Assembly: GCF_900182605.1 (NCBI RefSeq) | Contig: NZ_FXTB01000002.1 | Coordinates: 496,001-560,000 of the forward strand | Length of the DNA stretch: 64,000 bases | Direction of reading: 5' to 3' | DNA from: Saccharicrinis carchari | GTDB taxonomy: Bacteria > Bacteroidota > Bacteroidia > Bacteroidales > Marinilabiliaceae | Shown here: positions 37,000-46,006 of the stretch, piece after piece | Position numbering within the stretch: the first letter of the stretch is position 1 | How the letters are laid out: the number at the start of each line of letters is the position of its first letter | Position numbers and translations under genes: made by a program | The notes under the pieces: generated by a model | Told to the model about the DNA's origin: nothing | Database searches by the model: none | The model's input: the letters and a program-made list of their open reading frames with translations, nothing else

Positions 37000-37860
37000 T
37001 TATTTAGGATATGACGGTACTTGACGGTTGTCGTACAGCAAGTAGATGTGAACCAGAAATATCATGGCCAACACAAATCCAAAAATAGAGAACATTAATC
37101 CGGAGCTTGACTTTACGGGGCTCTGACCATAGCGCTTATCTATTTCATAAAGCATTGCAACAAGTGATTCTATTTCGTCGTCGGACAGTTTGTTGTGGCG
37201 CAAAGCAACATTCATAACGGGGTAAGGAGGATTGGATAGGATGGCTTTGATACCGGCAGGACCGAGGCGGGTATAGGACTCGGTAAGGTTCAGGCTTAAT
37301 TTTCCACCACCTAGTATCGCTTCGTAACGTACACTATGGCAGGCAATGCAAGCAGAGGCTCCGTTGGTGAATTTTTCGTGACCTAAAAATAAAGCTTCTC
37401 CTTTTTTTATCAATTCATTGGAGTAACTGATAAGAGCCGTGTCGCTGGCAGTTGTGACTATTTGTTTTGTGCTGTCAGTAGCTTGATCGCCACCAGCCAA
37501 TTCTCTTGCTTCCCCCGAATCAACTTGACGGATATAATCGATGATGTTCATTATTTGAGCATCATTCAAATTATTATCGGGCATGGGCACCTTATTGTAT
37601 TCATTGTGAAGGGCTACAGCTATTGGGTCGCCATCTTTTACCATTTTTTGCGACGAACGGATAAAGGGTATCAGCCAGTCGGTGTCCCGCCGTTCGTACA
37701 CTCCACTTAAGTCAGGCCCCACCAACCGTCCTTTACCAATGGTGTGGCAGGCAGCACACGTGGCTTTATAATGTTCTTCTCCGCTGTTTTGCGCTTGCAA
37801 AACGGATACAATAAAAGCTAACAGCAGAAATACGGTAAGTGATAAAGAGCTTTTTATCAT
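37000..37860 (-). CDS. Diheme cytochrome c, membrane anchored (NarC-like)
   Basis: A 286-residue exported protein with two c-type heme sites, C-A-A-C-H at 35-39 and C-I-A-C-H at 171-175, each in a small cytochrome c domain with a downstream methionine (VPMPDN; PVMNVA). An N-terminal signal (about 1-23, ending LQAQ) and a C-terminal membrane helix (about 255-275) place both hemes in the periplasm. Classic enterobacterial nar operons lack such a gene; nar operons of Thermus begin with a diheme cytochrome, narC. By position and architecture this is a NarC-like protein. It could accept or donate electrons on the outer face of the complex. Confidence 0.85.
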   Translation of the reverse strand: MIKSSLSLTVFLLLAFIVSVLQAQNSGEEHYKATCAACHTIGKGRLVGPDLSGVYERRDTDWLIPFIRSSQKMVKDGDPIAVALHNEYNKVPMPDNNLNDAQIMNIIDYIRQVDSGEARELAGGDQATDSTKQIVTTASDTALISYSNELIKKGEALFLGHEKFTNGASACIACHSVRYEAILGGGKLSLNLTESYTRLGPAGIKAILSNPPYPVMNVALRHNKLSDDEIESLVAMLYEIDKRYGQSPVKSSSGLMFSIFGFVLAMIFLVHIYLLYDNRQVPSYPK

Positions 37861-38066
37861 TTTTTCTGAGATTATAGTTAAACTAAGCTGTATGCGAATT
37901 GAAGTAATCTTTTACCAATTTAATGTTTTATTTTGATATGATGATAGCTTGTAAGTAGTTTATAATCATTCTAAAAAACTGCGTATATGGTTTTATATTT
38001 GTAATAAAGTACACCGTGTCGTTGGCACCATTTTAATAGTATATTTATTTATTGGATGTGCGCGTA

Positions 38067-39359
38067 TTAAGCCATTTTTAAAACGCTATCGGCCTTAGCC
38101 TTGTTTTTAAGCAGTAGGTAAATGATGAACAAATTGATTGCGGCCAATACCACAAAAGCCACAAAGCCCCGTGCATAACCAATATGGCCGTATCCTTCTA
38201 CAATAGCACCCATTATGGGGGGTAGGGCAAAACCGCCAAAAGCGCCCAATCCACCAATCCATCCTGCGGCACCTCCAACGGCTTTAGGCACATAAACCGG
38301 AACAAGTTTAAATACAGCCGCATTGGCTATGCCCATCCCTGATGCAAGTAATAAAACGGCAATCATGCTTATGGTAATGGAATGGCCAAATGATAAGATG
38401 GATGAGGCAAGCAGTATGGCAACCATAGATAGCATTGCAACTTTTTCGCCGCCAAGCTTATCTGCAATAGAACCGCCGGGAATACGGATGGCAGAAGCAA
38501 AGATGGAGAAGATAGCGGTAAACAAACCGGCTTTTATAGGTTCAAACTCTTGATAAATGCCCCAATAGGTAGGAAACCAAGCTGTTAACGCCAAAAAGCC
38601 ACCAAAGGTTGTAAAATACAGTGCAACCAATGCCCAGGTATTTTTAATTTTCGCCGAATTAATCAGGCTGTCCTTAACACCTCCTAAAGGAAACATTTCC
38701 TGACCTTTTTGTGCAGCTTTTTCTTTTGCATGTTCACCGGACATTCCTTTTCTGCGGTATTGAAAATAATAGGCATCCACAGCGAGTAAACCATAAAGTA
38801 GTGTACCCAGCAACAAAAACAGAAACCAGGCAAAGTAGGCCGAAATAAAACCATAATAGCTTAAATAAATAGGAAGTACCACGGAAAAAATACCGGGAGC
38901 CAGATTTCCTATACCGGCAAAAGTACCCAAAGCCAAACCCTGCTTATTACGAGGAAACCAGTACGAGGTTTGCCCTATACCTACTGAAAAAGTAGCGATG
39001 CCACATCCACTCAAAAAACCAAAAACCAAAATAAGCGGATACAAACCCTCCAAACCATGGGGGTAGTTGGTGGCCAAAAGTAGGGTTACACCACCCAACC
39101 CTATCACACTAAGTAACATGAGGATAAAAAAAGGTTTTTTACCTCCCGTAGTATCCACCCAGGCTCCAAAAGGAATACGCAACAACGAACCCGATAGTGC
39201 CGGTATGGCAATGAGCAGCCCCAGCATCAGGGGCGTTAAATCCATCGCTTCTTTAAACTTAATGGCGGTAGGTCCGTAAAGTGCCACAGCGGCAAAACCA
39301 AAAAAGAAACCCATGGTGGTTCCCGTTAGTCCTCTTTTACTGTTTCCTTTAATTTTCAT
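38067..39359 (-). CDS. narK: Nitrate/nitrite transporter NarK (MFS, NNP family)
   Basis: A 430-residue inner membrane transporter with 12 predicted helices, which brings nitrate in and may export nitrite. The N-terminal helix and following loop (FFFGFAAVALYGPTA) and two glycine-rich nitrate signature stretches (FGFLSGCGIATFSVGIGQTSYW; NAAVFKLVPVYVPKAVGG, partly quoted) match the NNP family. The loop between helices 6 and 7 is long and charged. It is the first gene of the nitrate block and is followed by the cytochrome c gene after 206 bases. An inverted repeat lies 10 bases upstream of its start. Confidence 0.93.
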   Translation of the reverse strand: MKIKGNSKRGLTGTTMGFFFGFAAVALYGPTAIKFKEAMDLTPLMLGLLIAIPALSGSLLRIPFGAWVDTTGGKKPFFILMLLSVIGLGGVTLLLATNYPHGLEGLYPLILVFGFLSGCGIATFSVGIGQTSYWFPRNKQGLALGTFAGIGNLAPGIFSVVLPIYLSYYGFISAYFAWFLFLLLGTLLYGLLAVDAYYFQYRRKGMSGEHAKEKAAQKGQEMFPLGGVKDSLINSAKIKNTWALVALYFTTFGGFLALTAWFPTYWGIYQEFEPIKAGLFTAIFSIFASAIRIPGGSIADKLGGEKVAMLSMVAILLASSILSFGHSITISMIAVLLLASGMGIANAAVFKLVPVYVPKAVGGAAGWIGGLGAFGGFALPPIMGAIVEGYGHIGYARGFVAFVVLAAINLFIIYLLLKNKAKADSVLKMA

Positions 39360-39368
39360 GATGTTGGC

Positions 39369-39388
39369 TTTAGATTAGTACATCTAAA
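39369..39388. promoter_or_regulatory. Inverted repeat upstream of narK, possible operator
   Basis: TTTAGAT and ATCTAAA flank a 6-base centre. The repeat sits 10 bases before the narK start codon and could be the site of a dimeric regulator of nitrate respiration. It does not match the TTGA-N6-TCAA Fnr/Crp consensus, so the regulator is unknown. Confidence 0.35.
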
Positions 39389-39537
39389 TTTATAAAATTT
39401 AAAGGGGATAGCTCAATGATTTCTAATTTTTTAGAGGGTAAAAAGGAATTTCAAGCAGGCTTTCGGGCTACCCGTCTTCCAATACATCCGGAACGAAACC
39501 TTTAGTCTGGCATTTTAATTTATGGGCAATAAGGAAA

Positions 39538-39687
39538 CCCTATACAGAAGCCTGCCTCTTATGTGGTTGGCGACAACAGCCCTAGCAGTATTGGTTGGCA
39601 TGGGAGTGCCAGTTTTGTGTAGATTGATTCGTGATATATAAAGAAAGGACTTGCTATCAAAGGGGCTTGTATCCTTTCTGTATAGGG
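39538..39687. repeat. Segment bounded by a 12-bp inverted repeat
   Basis: CCCTATACAGAA (39538-39549) and its exact complement TTCTGTATAGGG (39676-39687) bracket 126 bases. Just inside the right arm, GAAAGGA (39643-39649) and TCCTTTC (39671-39677) form a further hairpin. No open frame lies between. It could be a structured RNA or a remnant of a small mobile element. Confidence 0.5.
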
Positions 39688-40083
39688 CAGGTTTAGTTCT
39701 AAAATACGTTATATGTGTCTCTTTTATTTATATAGAATATAAAAAGATGTTAATGTCTTCTAATTGACTAATATTCTTTGTAACTTGTGTCGACCGTCTG
39801 AGAAATAGAGCTTTAGAACACCCTGTTTAATTAATATAGGTAAAAACGCAATGGTCAAATTCTCCCGCACCAAGTGTATATTCCATAATATAGGCTGCAT
39901 CAGGGGAAGTCCCCTTTAATGTAGTTCATCCAAATTCATAAATGGTTTTCATCAGAAAATTTTTAAGGCACCTCACACCCTTTTGTATTGTATCGATATG
40001 GTTCCTGCCGGAAAGGTCGATTCTTCCAATATTATTTAACTCTCCCAATAAAGGGTATTGTTTCTTCTTTAAATAAAATCATC

Positions 40084-41103
40084 ATGAAAACACTTTTTAC
40101 TATTATTATCGTATTATTTTTATTTGCTTCCAGCGAGGCAAAGGTTGTTTACCTGAACAATGAACTCTCCGCACCGGTTATTTCCGAGAATTTATACACC
40201 AACTGGGCTGATGCTTATGCCGCTGTTTCTGCCGGCGATACCATTTATGTGTATGGTTCTAACTTTGACCATGGACATGTTAGCATTTCTAAAAGATTAA
40301 CCATAATTGGTCCAGGTTACTTTTTAGATGAGAACCTCGAAACTCAAGTAGAAAAAAAAATGGCGCTTTTTAATTCGATTTCTCTTGAAACCGGCTCGGA
40401 TGGTTCTGTATTTATGGGAGTTTCGTTAACAAGCAATGTATATGGTATAAAATTTAATAATATTGTAGAGAATATAACTATAGCAAAATGTTATATCTCT
40501 AATATAAGTTTTACAATATACAATGAATATGTTTATAATAACATCATCATAAAAGGATGTTACTTCTATTCTCGATTAGATGCAAATAATAACTACAACG
40601 GAGTTTTATCGAATTTGGTTTTTGCTAATAATATTATTAATGGAAGTTTTAGCGTAAATGAAGGATCATCGGGAATAATTTCCAATAATATATTTTTACA
40701 TAATACATTAAATTTTGGAACATCATCCTCGTTTGAGATTTACAACAATATTTTTCTAAATACCAACACCAATAACTTTACTATCCAACCGCTCCCCGAT
40801 GCCGCGGTGCATCATAACATCTCCCTGACTGGTGCTTTCGGAAACGACAACAACAACTTTATCGCACCGCTGAGCACACTTTTCAATACCGACGAGAATG
40901 CATCTACCGATGCCAAATACCAGTTGTCCCAAAACAGTCCGGCTAAAGGAGCGGGCAGTAATGGTTCAGATATCGGTGCCTTTGGCGGTCCTGTTCCGTA
41001 TCGCTTATCGGGCTTGCCCAACCTGCCCAATATTTATGAGCTCTCTACCACCGGCCTGGTTTCCGGCGACGTATTGCCCGTTCATATAAAAATCAAACAA
41101 TAA
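40084..41103 (+). CDS. Exported right-handed beta-helix protein
   Basis: A 339-residue exported protein. The signal peptide (about 1-18, ending SSEA) starts at the ATG at 40084. The middle part, about 60-270, is a run of short repeats rich in N, I and V (NNIIIKGCYFYS, NNIING, NNIFLHN, NNIFLN), typical of a parallel beta-helix as in polysaccharide lyases, adhesins and DUF1565-type proteins. The segment NSPAKGAGSNGSDIGAFGG near the end is common at the C-terminus of such proteins. No catalytic motif is evident, so ligand or substrate is open. It is followed after 17 bases by the T9SS cargo gene and is probably co-transcribed. Confidence 0.78.
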   Translation: MKTLFTIIIVLFLFASSEAKVVYLNNELSAPVISENLYTNWADAYAAVSAGDTIYVYGSNFDHGHVSISKRLTIIGPGYFLDENLETQVEKKMALFNSISLETGSDGSVFMGVSLTSNVYGIKFNNIVENITIAKCYISNISFTIYNEYVYNNIIIKGCYFYSRLDANNNYNGVLSNLVFANNIINGSFSVNEGSSGIISNNIFLHNTLNFGTSSSFEIYNNIFLNTNTNNFTIQPLPDAAVHHNISLTGAFGNDNNNFIAPLSTLFNTDENASTDAKYQLSQNSPAKGAGSNGSDIGAFGGPVPYRLSGLPNLPNIYELSTTGLVSGDVLPVHIKIKQ

Positions 41104-41120
41104 AAAGAAGGGGCAAACCA

Positions 41121-42428
41121 ATGAAACGATATATATACATATTGTCCTTGTTTTGGGCAATTATAATGCATGTATCCGCACAAAATGTAACCCGGCTCGA
41201 ATATAGCATCGATGCCTTTGTTGCGGAAGGAAAAGGAACCCCGCTGACTATTACCGGCGATAAAACGGAGGTAAATTCTTCTTTTGACATAGATATTTCC
41301 AACCTCGGGACAGGGGTGCACAGCATCTATTTCAGGTCGATGAACCAGAATGGTATTTGGTCCTTTCCCGTTAAAAAATCATTTTATATTGCCGAGGAGC
41401 CTATCACAGAGGGTATTGTGGCTATGGAATATTCAATAGATAAGAGGGTAAAAGAGGGGAGCGGTGAGCTGATAATGTTCGACGAAGCCTCCAATTGGAT
41501 AAACAATAAAATGGATGTTGACATTGCACAGCTCGAAGCGGGCATACACAATATTTATTTTCGTGCCAAAAACAAACTGGGTACCTGGTCGTTGCCGGCA
41601 AGCAGGGCTTTTGTGGTGGTTGCACCGGAAACGGCCAAGGTTGAAAAGATTTTCTACCGGTTTTTTAACGAAGCGTACAAGGGAAGCTGGATGACCGCCG
41701 ATGTTGATCCGGCACAAGGGCAGGTGGATTCAACTTTGGCTACTTCTGTGGCGGCATTGGCATTGGAGCAACAATACTCGGTTGAATTCTTTGCGCAAAA
41801 TGATGCCGGGGTGCGGGGATTGCCTGCTTTTTATTCGCCCATCGATTTACGGGTGAATAAGGCACCACAAAGGCTGCACAATGCGCTATCCATTACCGTG
41901 ATAGCCGGCAAATCGGGCGGTATTGCTATGGATACCGTTTTTACCGATGCGGACTTTGTTTATGGCGACAGTCTGGTTTATAAAATTCCGAATGCCGGAA
42001 GTATCGGCTTATCCGTCTTTAGTGAATGGACAAGCCCATCGCTGTTAAATATTGCCCCCGGTGAAGAGCACGAGGGCCAATACGACTTTTGGATAAAGGC
42101 AACTGACATACCCTGGGAAAGCGACAGCGTTAATGTACTACTGACCGTAACGAGTGCTACCGGGCTTTATTCAAAATCGAGGGATAAACATTTTAGTATT
42201 TATCCAAATCCCACAAAATCGTTTGTTACCATTAAACTTCACAGTAACAGCCTGGCAGCCGATGGTTACAATCTGAAACTTTACAACAGTATGGGGCAGT
42301 TACTTAAAACAGAATACGTTAACGATCCTGAACACCAATTGCATTTTCAGGATTATGCCAAGGGCTTGTATTATATAGTATTGCAAAACAACGCGTTTAG
42401 GGCGAGACAAAAAATTCTACTTAAGTAA
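41121..42428 (+). CDS. T9SS-secreted protein with tandem repeats and C-terminal sorting domain
   Basis: A 435-residue exported protein. A signal peptide (ending VSAQ) is followed by at least two repeats of about 75 residues (LEYSIDAFVAEGKGTPLTI then MEYSIDKRVKEGSGELIMF, each ending in IYFR and W-S-(F/L)-P) and a partial third (IFYRFFNEAYKGSW). After an Ig-like part comes a type IX sorting domain (from about 355: FSIYPNPTKSFVTI, YNSMGQLL, GLYYIVL, ending QKILLK). It is therefore predicted to be secreted across the outer membrane and perhaps surface-attached. The repeats resemble those of large Bacteroidota surface proteins. The T9SS machinery itself is not in this window. A hairpin terminator follows. 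Confidence 0.86.
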   Translation: MKRYIYILSLFWAIIMHVSAQNVTRLEYSIDAFVAEGKGTPLTITGDKTEVNSSFDIDISNLGTGVHSIYFRSMNQNGIWSFPVKKSFYIAEEPITEGIVAMEYSIDKRVKEGSGELIMFDEASNWINNKMDVDIAQLEAGIHNIYFRAKNKLGTWSLPASRAFVVVAPETAKVEKIFYRFFNEAYKGSWMTADVDPAQGQVDSTLATSVAALALEQQYSVEFFAQNDAGVRGLPAFYSPIDLRVNKAPQRLHNALSITVIAGKSGGIAMDTVFTDADFVYGDSLVYKIPNAGSIGLSVFSEWTSPSLLNIAPGEEHEGQYDFWIKATDIPWESDSVNVLLTVTSATGLYSKSRDKHFSIYPNPTKSFVTIKLHSNSLAADGYNLKLYNSMGQLLKTEYVNDPEHQLHFQDYAKGLYYIVLQNNAFRARQKILLK

Positions 42429-42462
42429 AGGATAAAAGATTGTTTGCCCTGCCTATTGGCGG

Positions 42463-42495
42463 CGTGGAACGTTGTTCTTTGAGCAATGTTCCACG
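42463..42495 (+). terminator. Hairpin terminator after the T9SS cargo gene
   Basis: CGTGGAACGTTG (42463-42474) pairs with CAATGTTCCACG (42484-42495) through 12 positions with one G-T wobble and a 9-nt loop. It lies 35 bases after the stop. A T-run does not follow, so termination strength is unclear. Confidence 0.6.
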
Positions 42496-42550
42496 TAGTC
42501 AGTAGTTTGGGATAGTTACTTGAGGATAAATTGATTAAAAAAATTAGATT

Positions 42551-43045
42551 ATGAAAAAGGTTAAGTTTATAATTTTAGCAGTTATAATCCTTTTGGGAAT
42601 TACCATTGTAGGTTGTAAAAAAGATAATGATACCAATCCGGATATCGGTAAGGGTACGATGACAGCAAAGATTGACGGTAAAAATTTTTCTTCCACAAGT
42701 GAAGCGTCTGCGCGATATATTGAAGGTGTATTGCTGATTTCCGGGGTTAGCAAAACCGGTCAGATACAGCTATCTGTATATAACACTACAAAGGCAACAG
42801 GAAACTTTCAGATTGCAGATGGCAGTACAAATATGGGTATCTATATACACAGTAAAGATGTCAATGAAAATTATTACAGTTATGTGGATAATGGAACCGG
42901 AAATATTAAAATTATTGAATTTACCGGCAATGATGTAAAGGGGACCTTCCATTTTACGGCCGGTAATATCAATGGCGGCTCGGTAAATATTACCGACGGA
43001 ACTTTTGATGTGAAAATTATAGCTACTGATATAAGCTACAATTAA
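42551..43045 (+). CDS. Small lipoprotein, DUF6252-like
   Basis: A 164-residue lipoprotein with a signal ending IVGC (then KKDNDTNPD). The remainder is a compact beta-rich domain with MTAKIDGKNFSSTS, IQLSVYN and VKGTFHFTA strands, as in small Bacteroidota lipoproteins of the DUF6252 type. Function is unknown. It stands apart, 122 bases after the T9SS gene and 155 bases before the CsgG-like gene, within the same + strand envelope cluster. Confidence 0.7.
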   Translation: MKKVKFIILAVIILLGITIVGCKKDNDTNPDIGKGTMTAKIDGKNFSSTSEASARYIEGVLLISGVSKTGQIQLSVYNTTKATGNFQIADGSTNMGIYIHSKDVNENYYSYVDNGTGNIKIIEFTGNDVKGTFHFTAGNINGGSVNITDGTFDVKIIATDISYN

Positions 43046-43200
43046 CAACCGGGTAATTATCCATTAGGATTTTTGAGCTATAGTGATTCGCAGGATTAAT
43101 CGATAAAGACGTAAAATATCCTTTTGGATCGATTCGCTTAAATGATGATGTAAAGGACTTATATATTAACGATTTACAAACTTTAAAAAACCAGGAAATC

Positions 43201-44151
43201 ATGAAAAAAACAATAGTATTTATATTAATTTGCTTTTTGTATGTGCCGGTTCATTTTACAAATGCGCAAATCAAATCCGATAAAAGAAGCGATGTGAAGA
43301 TTCGGATGGAAAAAATAAAAGAGAAATGTAAAGACCTTCCGCTGGACGAACGTATTCGCGTGAGTGTTGCACGGTTTTCGGCCACAGCAAGTAACGCCCC
43401 AAGCGTATTGGGCGAGAACATGAGTACCATGTTTACCAATGCATTAAGCCAGGTGAATTGTTTTAACGTACTGGAAGAACAAAAAAACCTGGAGGACATG
43501 ACAGGCGAAATTGATGCCTCCGGCTCAGAATATTTCGATGCCACAACCGGTATAGAAAAGGGCAAGATGAAGCTGGCACAATTAATTGTAACGGGCGAAG
43601 TTACCGAATATAACGACGCATCTACCGGTACAAAGGTGCTGGGTATCGGCGGGTCTGTATCAAAAGCAAGAATAGGGTTTATCCTAAAGATTATAAATCC
43701 GCGGACGCGCGAAATCCTTAAATCCACAAGCATCAATACCGAAAGTACCAAAGGCAAGTCGTTTAGGGTTAGTTTTATATCTAAAAGTGTCAGCTCAAAC
43801 CCTGCTGTTGCCGACGCATTGGAGAAGGGAATTATCGCGGCTACAGAGTATCTTGCCGATGAATTGGATAATATCCCCTTACCATCGGATGAGGAACTGA
43901 ACTCCAACTTTACAACACTGGAGGTTCATGGCGTATCTTTTTCCGGGAAAAGTACATTTCTTAACCTGATAAAAAACAATAGTGCTGTAGTAAAGGCCGA
44001 ACTAGCCAGATATGCCGATAATACGGCTATTTATTCGGTAAGGCATACCGGCAGTACCGATGAATTAGCCACCATGATTGATGCCAATTATGGCGAGCAA
44101 TACGAAATTACCGGGGTTCAGTCAGGTAAAATAGAGGTTAAAATGAAATAG
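43201..44151 (+). CDS. CsgG/HfaB-domain exported protein
   Basis: A 316-residue protein with a Sec signal (ending FTNAQ) and no lipobox cysteine, unlike curli CsgG, which is a lipoprotein. The central domain, about 55-215 (RVSVARFSATASN, QLIVTGEVTEYN, VGFILKIINPRTREIL-like strands, YLADELDNI), matches the CsgG family. A C-terminal alpha/beta domain follows (about 230-316), similar to those found in FlgT-like and related envelope proteins. CsgG forms outer membrane export pores for curli; related proteins serve holdfast and other roles. The next gene, 25 bases downstream, encodes a repeat protein that could be its partner. Confidence 0.82.
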   Translation: MKKTIVFILICFLYVPVHFTNAQIKSDKRSDVKIRMEKIKEKCKDLPLDERIRVSVARFSATASNAPSVLGENMSTMFTNALSQVNCFNVLEEQKNLEDMTGEIDASGSEYFDATTGIEKGKMKLAQLIVTGEVTEYNDASTGTKVLGIGGSVSKARIGFILKIINPRTREILKSTSINTESTKGKSFRVSFISKSVSSNPAVADALEKGIIAATEYLADELDNIPLPSDEELNSNFTTLEVHGVSFSGKSTFLNLIKNNSAVVKAELARYADNTAIYSVRHTGSTDELATMIDANYGEQYEITGVQSGKIEVKMK

Positions 44152-44176
44152 GCAGCACAAACAAAAAGTAACCGTC

Positions 44177-45853
44177 ATGATACAACTACGCGCATTAATC
44201 TCAGCTTGCTTATTCTTGTCTGCCCTCGTAATTAGTGGACAAACAATAGAGGATAATCTGCAATTCCTGAAAGATAATATTGGTTCGGTGCAGGGTAAGA
44301 AAACCGAATACCAACAAACATTCAGCTACGATGTAAACAATAACTTATTGCTGTCGCTGGTCATAGTTAACACTCAAAAAGGGGAGGAGCGCACCCGGCA
44401 GGTTAACGCCCTGGATTTGAATCCTTATCAAATACAGTTTGATCCCCATAAAGAGTGGGTAAAGATTACGGCCGGAGTATATGGGGGCAAGCGCCTGGTA
44501 ATGGTAAAGGAAGATGGCGAGGTAAAGCACTACGATAAGCAGTTAGAGTTTTATGCACCGGGGATTGAACAAGCCCGCAAGCTTACCGATGCTCTGAAAT
44601 CGGTGGCCCAATATGCCAAGGATCATATTCCCGATGCCGTGCCTGTTGACAATAATATGGCCGTCTTACTCGATGCCTTGCGAACCGGCATTACCAACGT
44701 GATGGTGGGCGGCGAAACCTATGCACAATCCTTTAATTTTGATGCGCAGAATAATCATATAGCTACTTTTGTGTTGGACGGTGCAAATGGCGACAAAATA
44801 GAGAGGTATACGGTGAACCTGTCAGATATAAACCCGCACAAAATCGATTTCGATACCAAACGTAATAAGGTGGTGTTGCCGCTAACAACAAAGGGAGGAC
44901 GCAAGTTAATTGCATATTCCGAAAACGGTGAAACGGGTAGTTACACCCATGAATTGCAATTGTTGACGGCTACCGTGGAGCAGGCGCGCTTGCTGGCTGC
45001 ACAAACAAAAGCACTGGTACATCTGGCAGAAAGCCGTGCAACAGAAGATTATACCACTTATAATTACGAAAAATGTGTACAGGTGCTAAACCACGAAGTT
45101 GGCGATGTGGTCATTAATCAGGATGCTTACGAGCAGGTATTTGCGATACAAGCCAACAATGGATCCGTGTTCACTTATTCGGTAGTTGATGTGTCGGAGG
45201 GTGAAAAAAAGGAATTTACGGTTAATGCGGCCGATCTGGGCAAGATACCTGCGACCTACGACACCAATAAAAACAGCGTTTTTGTAAAGCTTGCGGTTGC
45301 CGGAGACAGGGATCTGGTGCTGGAGAAAACAGATGGCACAAAATCCGATTACAAGAGTAGCCTGAAGATACGGGCACCGGATATTGAAACAGCACGACGC
45401 TTGGCTGGTGTTTTTACACGCTTTACTGCCTTAGCGCTGGAAAAAATGAACGCTGAAATTGCATTTGCTTCGGTGGTAGAAGCACGAACCTACGTATTGG
45501 AAAATATTGGCGAGGTGGTGGTAGATACCGATACGTACCGGCAAACGATGGCGCAAAAAAGCGAAGATGATTGCCTGTACAGTTTGAACGTGGAAGATAT
45601 TTCTGACGACAAACGGTTTGAATATCAGTTTAACCTGAAAGATGTGGACGCGAACAAAATACAGTTTTTGACCCAAAAGGGGGAGGCACTGCTTACCCTG
45701 GCCATAAAAGGAGGCAAGGATCTGGTGCAGGTATTTGAGAATGGCGAAGCCGATAAGTTTACCCATGAGGTGTTCATCAAAACCCTTGACCTGGAACAAG
45801 CACGCAGATTAATGACGGGCTTACGCATGATGGCCGATGCTTGCAACCCATAG
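44177..45853 (+). CDS. Exported protein built of four unfamiliar tandem repeats
   Basis: A 558-residue exported protein (signal ending VISGQ). After the signal it consists of four diverged copies of a domain of about 130 residues, at about 28-150, 160-290, 297-425 and 428-556. Each copy has the same order: a helix; a strand T-Y-x-Q-x-F (EYQQTFSY, TYAQSFNF, AYEQVFAI, TYRQTMAQ); a strand ending in V-N-(A/L)-x-D-(L/I); a loop with a K-I-x-F or similar strand; G-(G/D)-(R/K)-x-L-V; and a helix EQAR-x-L or ETARRLA. I do not recognise the domain. It follows the CsgG-like gene by 25 bases and is probably co-transcribed. Binding of a polymer or partner is a guess. Confidence 0.8.
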   Translation: MIQLRALISACLFLSALVISGQTIEDNLQFLKDNIGSVQGKKTEYQQTFSYDVNNNLLLSLVIVNTQKGEERTRQVNALDLNPYQIQFDPHKEWVKITAGVYGGKRLVMVKEDGEVKHYDKQLEFYAPGIEQARKLTDALKSVAQYAKDHIPDAVPVDNNMAVLLDALRTGITNVMVGGETYAQSFNFDAQNNHIATFVLDGANGDKIERYTVNLSDINPHKIDFDTKRNKVVLPLTTKGGRKLIAYSENGETGSYTHELQLLTATVEQARLLAAQTKALVHLAESRATEDYTTYNYEKCVQVLNHEVGDVVINQDAYEQVFAIQANNGSVFTYSVVDVSEGEKKEFTVNAADLGKIPATYDTNKNSVFVKLAVAGDRDLVLEKTDGTKSDYKSSLKIRAPDIETARRLAGVFTRFTALALEKMNAEIAFASVVEARTYVLENIGEVVVDTDTYRQTMAQKSEDDCLYSLNVEDISDDKRFEYQFNLKDVDANKIQFLTQKGEALLTLAIKGGKDLVQVFENGEADKFTHEVFIKTLDLEQARRLMTGLRMMADACNP

Positions 45854-45857
45854 GGTG

Positions 45858-45889
45858 TTGTATAGCGTAGTTTTATACAAGCTTTTTTT
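45858..45889 (+). terminator. Rho-independent terminator after the repeat protein gene
   Basis: TTGTATA (45858-45864) and TATACAA (45874-45880) form a 7-bp AT-rich stem with a 9-nt loop, followed by GC and seven T residues. It starts 5 bases after the stop codon and closes the + strand envelope cluster. Confidence 0.65.
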
Positions 45890-46006
45890 GCTCCTTAACT
45901 TGGATAAGCCAAAACTATTATTGGCCTCTCCGGGATAGCGTTATAACAGTTGTACCTGCCGATGCAAGCAACCGAAAAATAGAAAAATAATAAATACGAC
46001 ACGCGG

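Larger units (their letters stand above)
39360..40083. other. Long divergent intergenic region upstream of narK
   Basis: A 724-base region without a credible gene. It holds the control region of narK on the left, an imperfect repeat-rich segment at 39538-39687 in the middle, a small hairpin AGGGGA/TCCCCT near 39902-39915 and the leader of the beta-helix gene on the right. I tested it by eye for common riboswitch cores and saw none. Confidence 0.5.

Noticed and set aside
39421-39740. Possible riboswitch upstream of narK
   Set aside because: I compared the segment by eye with TPP, cobalamin and molybdenum cofactor cores and found no conserved core. It also lies far from the narK start.
43900-44000. 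Walker A-like motif GVSFSGKST in the CsgG-domain protein
   Set aside because: It fits G-x4-G-K-S/T, but the protein is exported, has no Walker B and the segment lies in a small alpha/beta domain common to envelope proteins. Coincidence is more likely than nucleotide binding.
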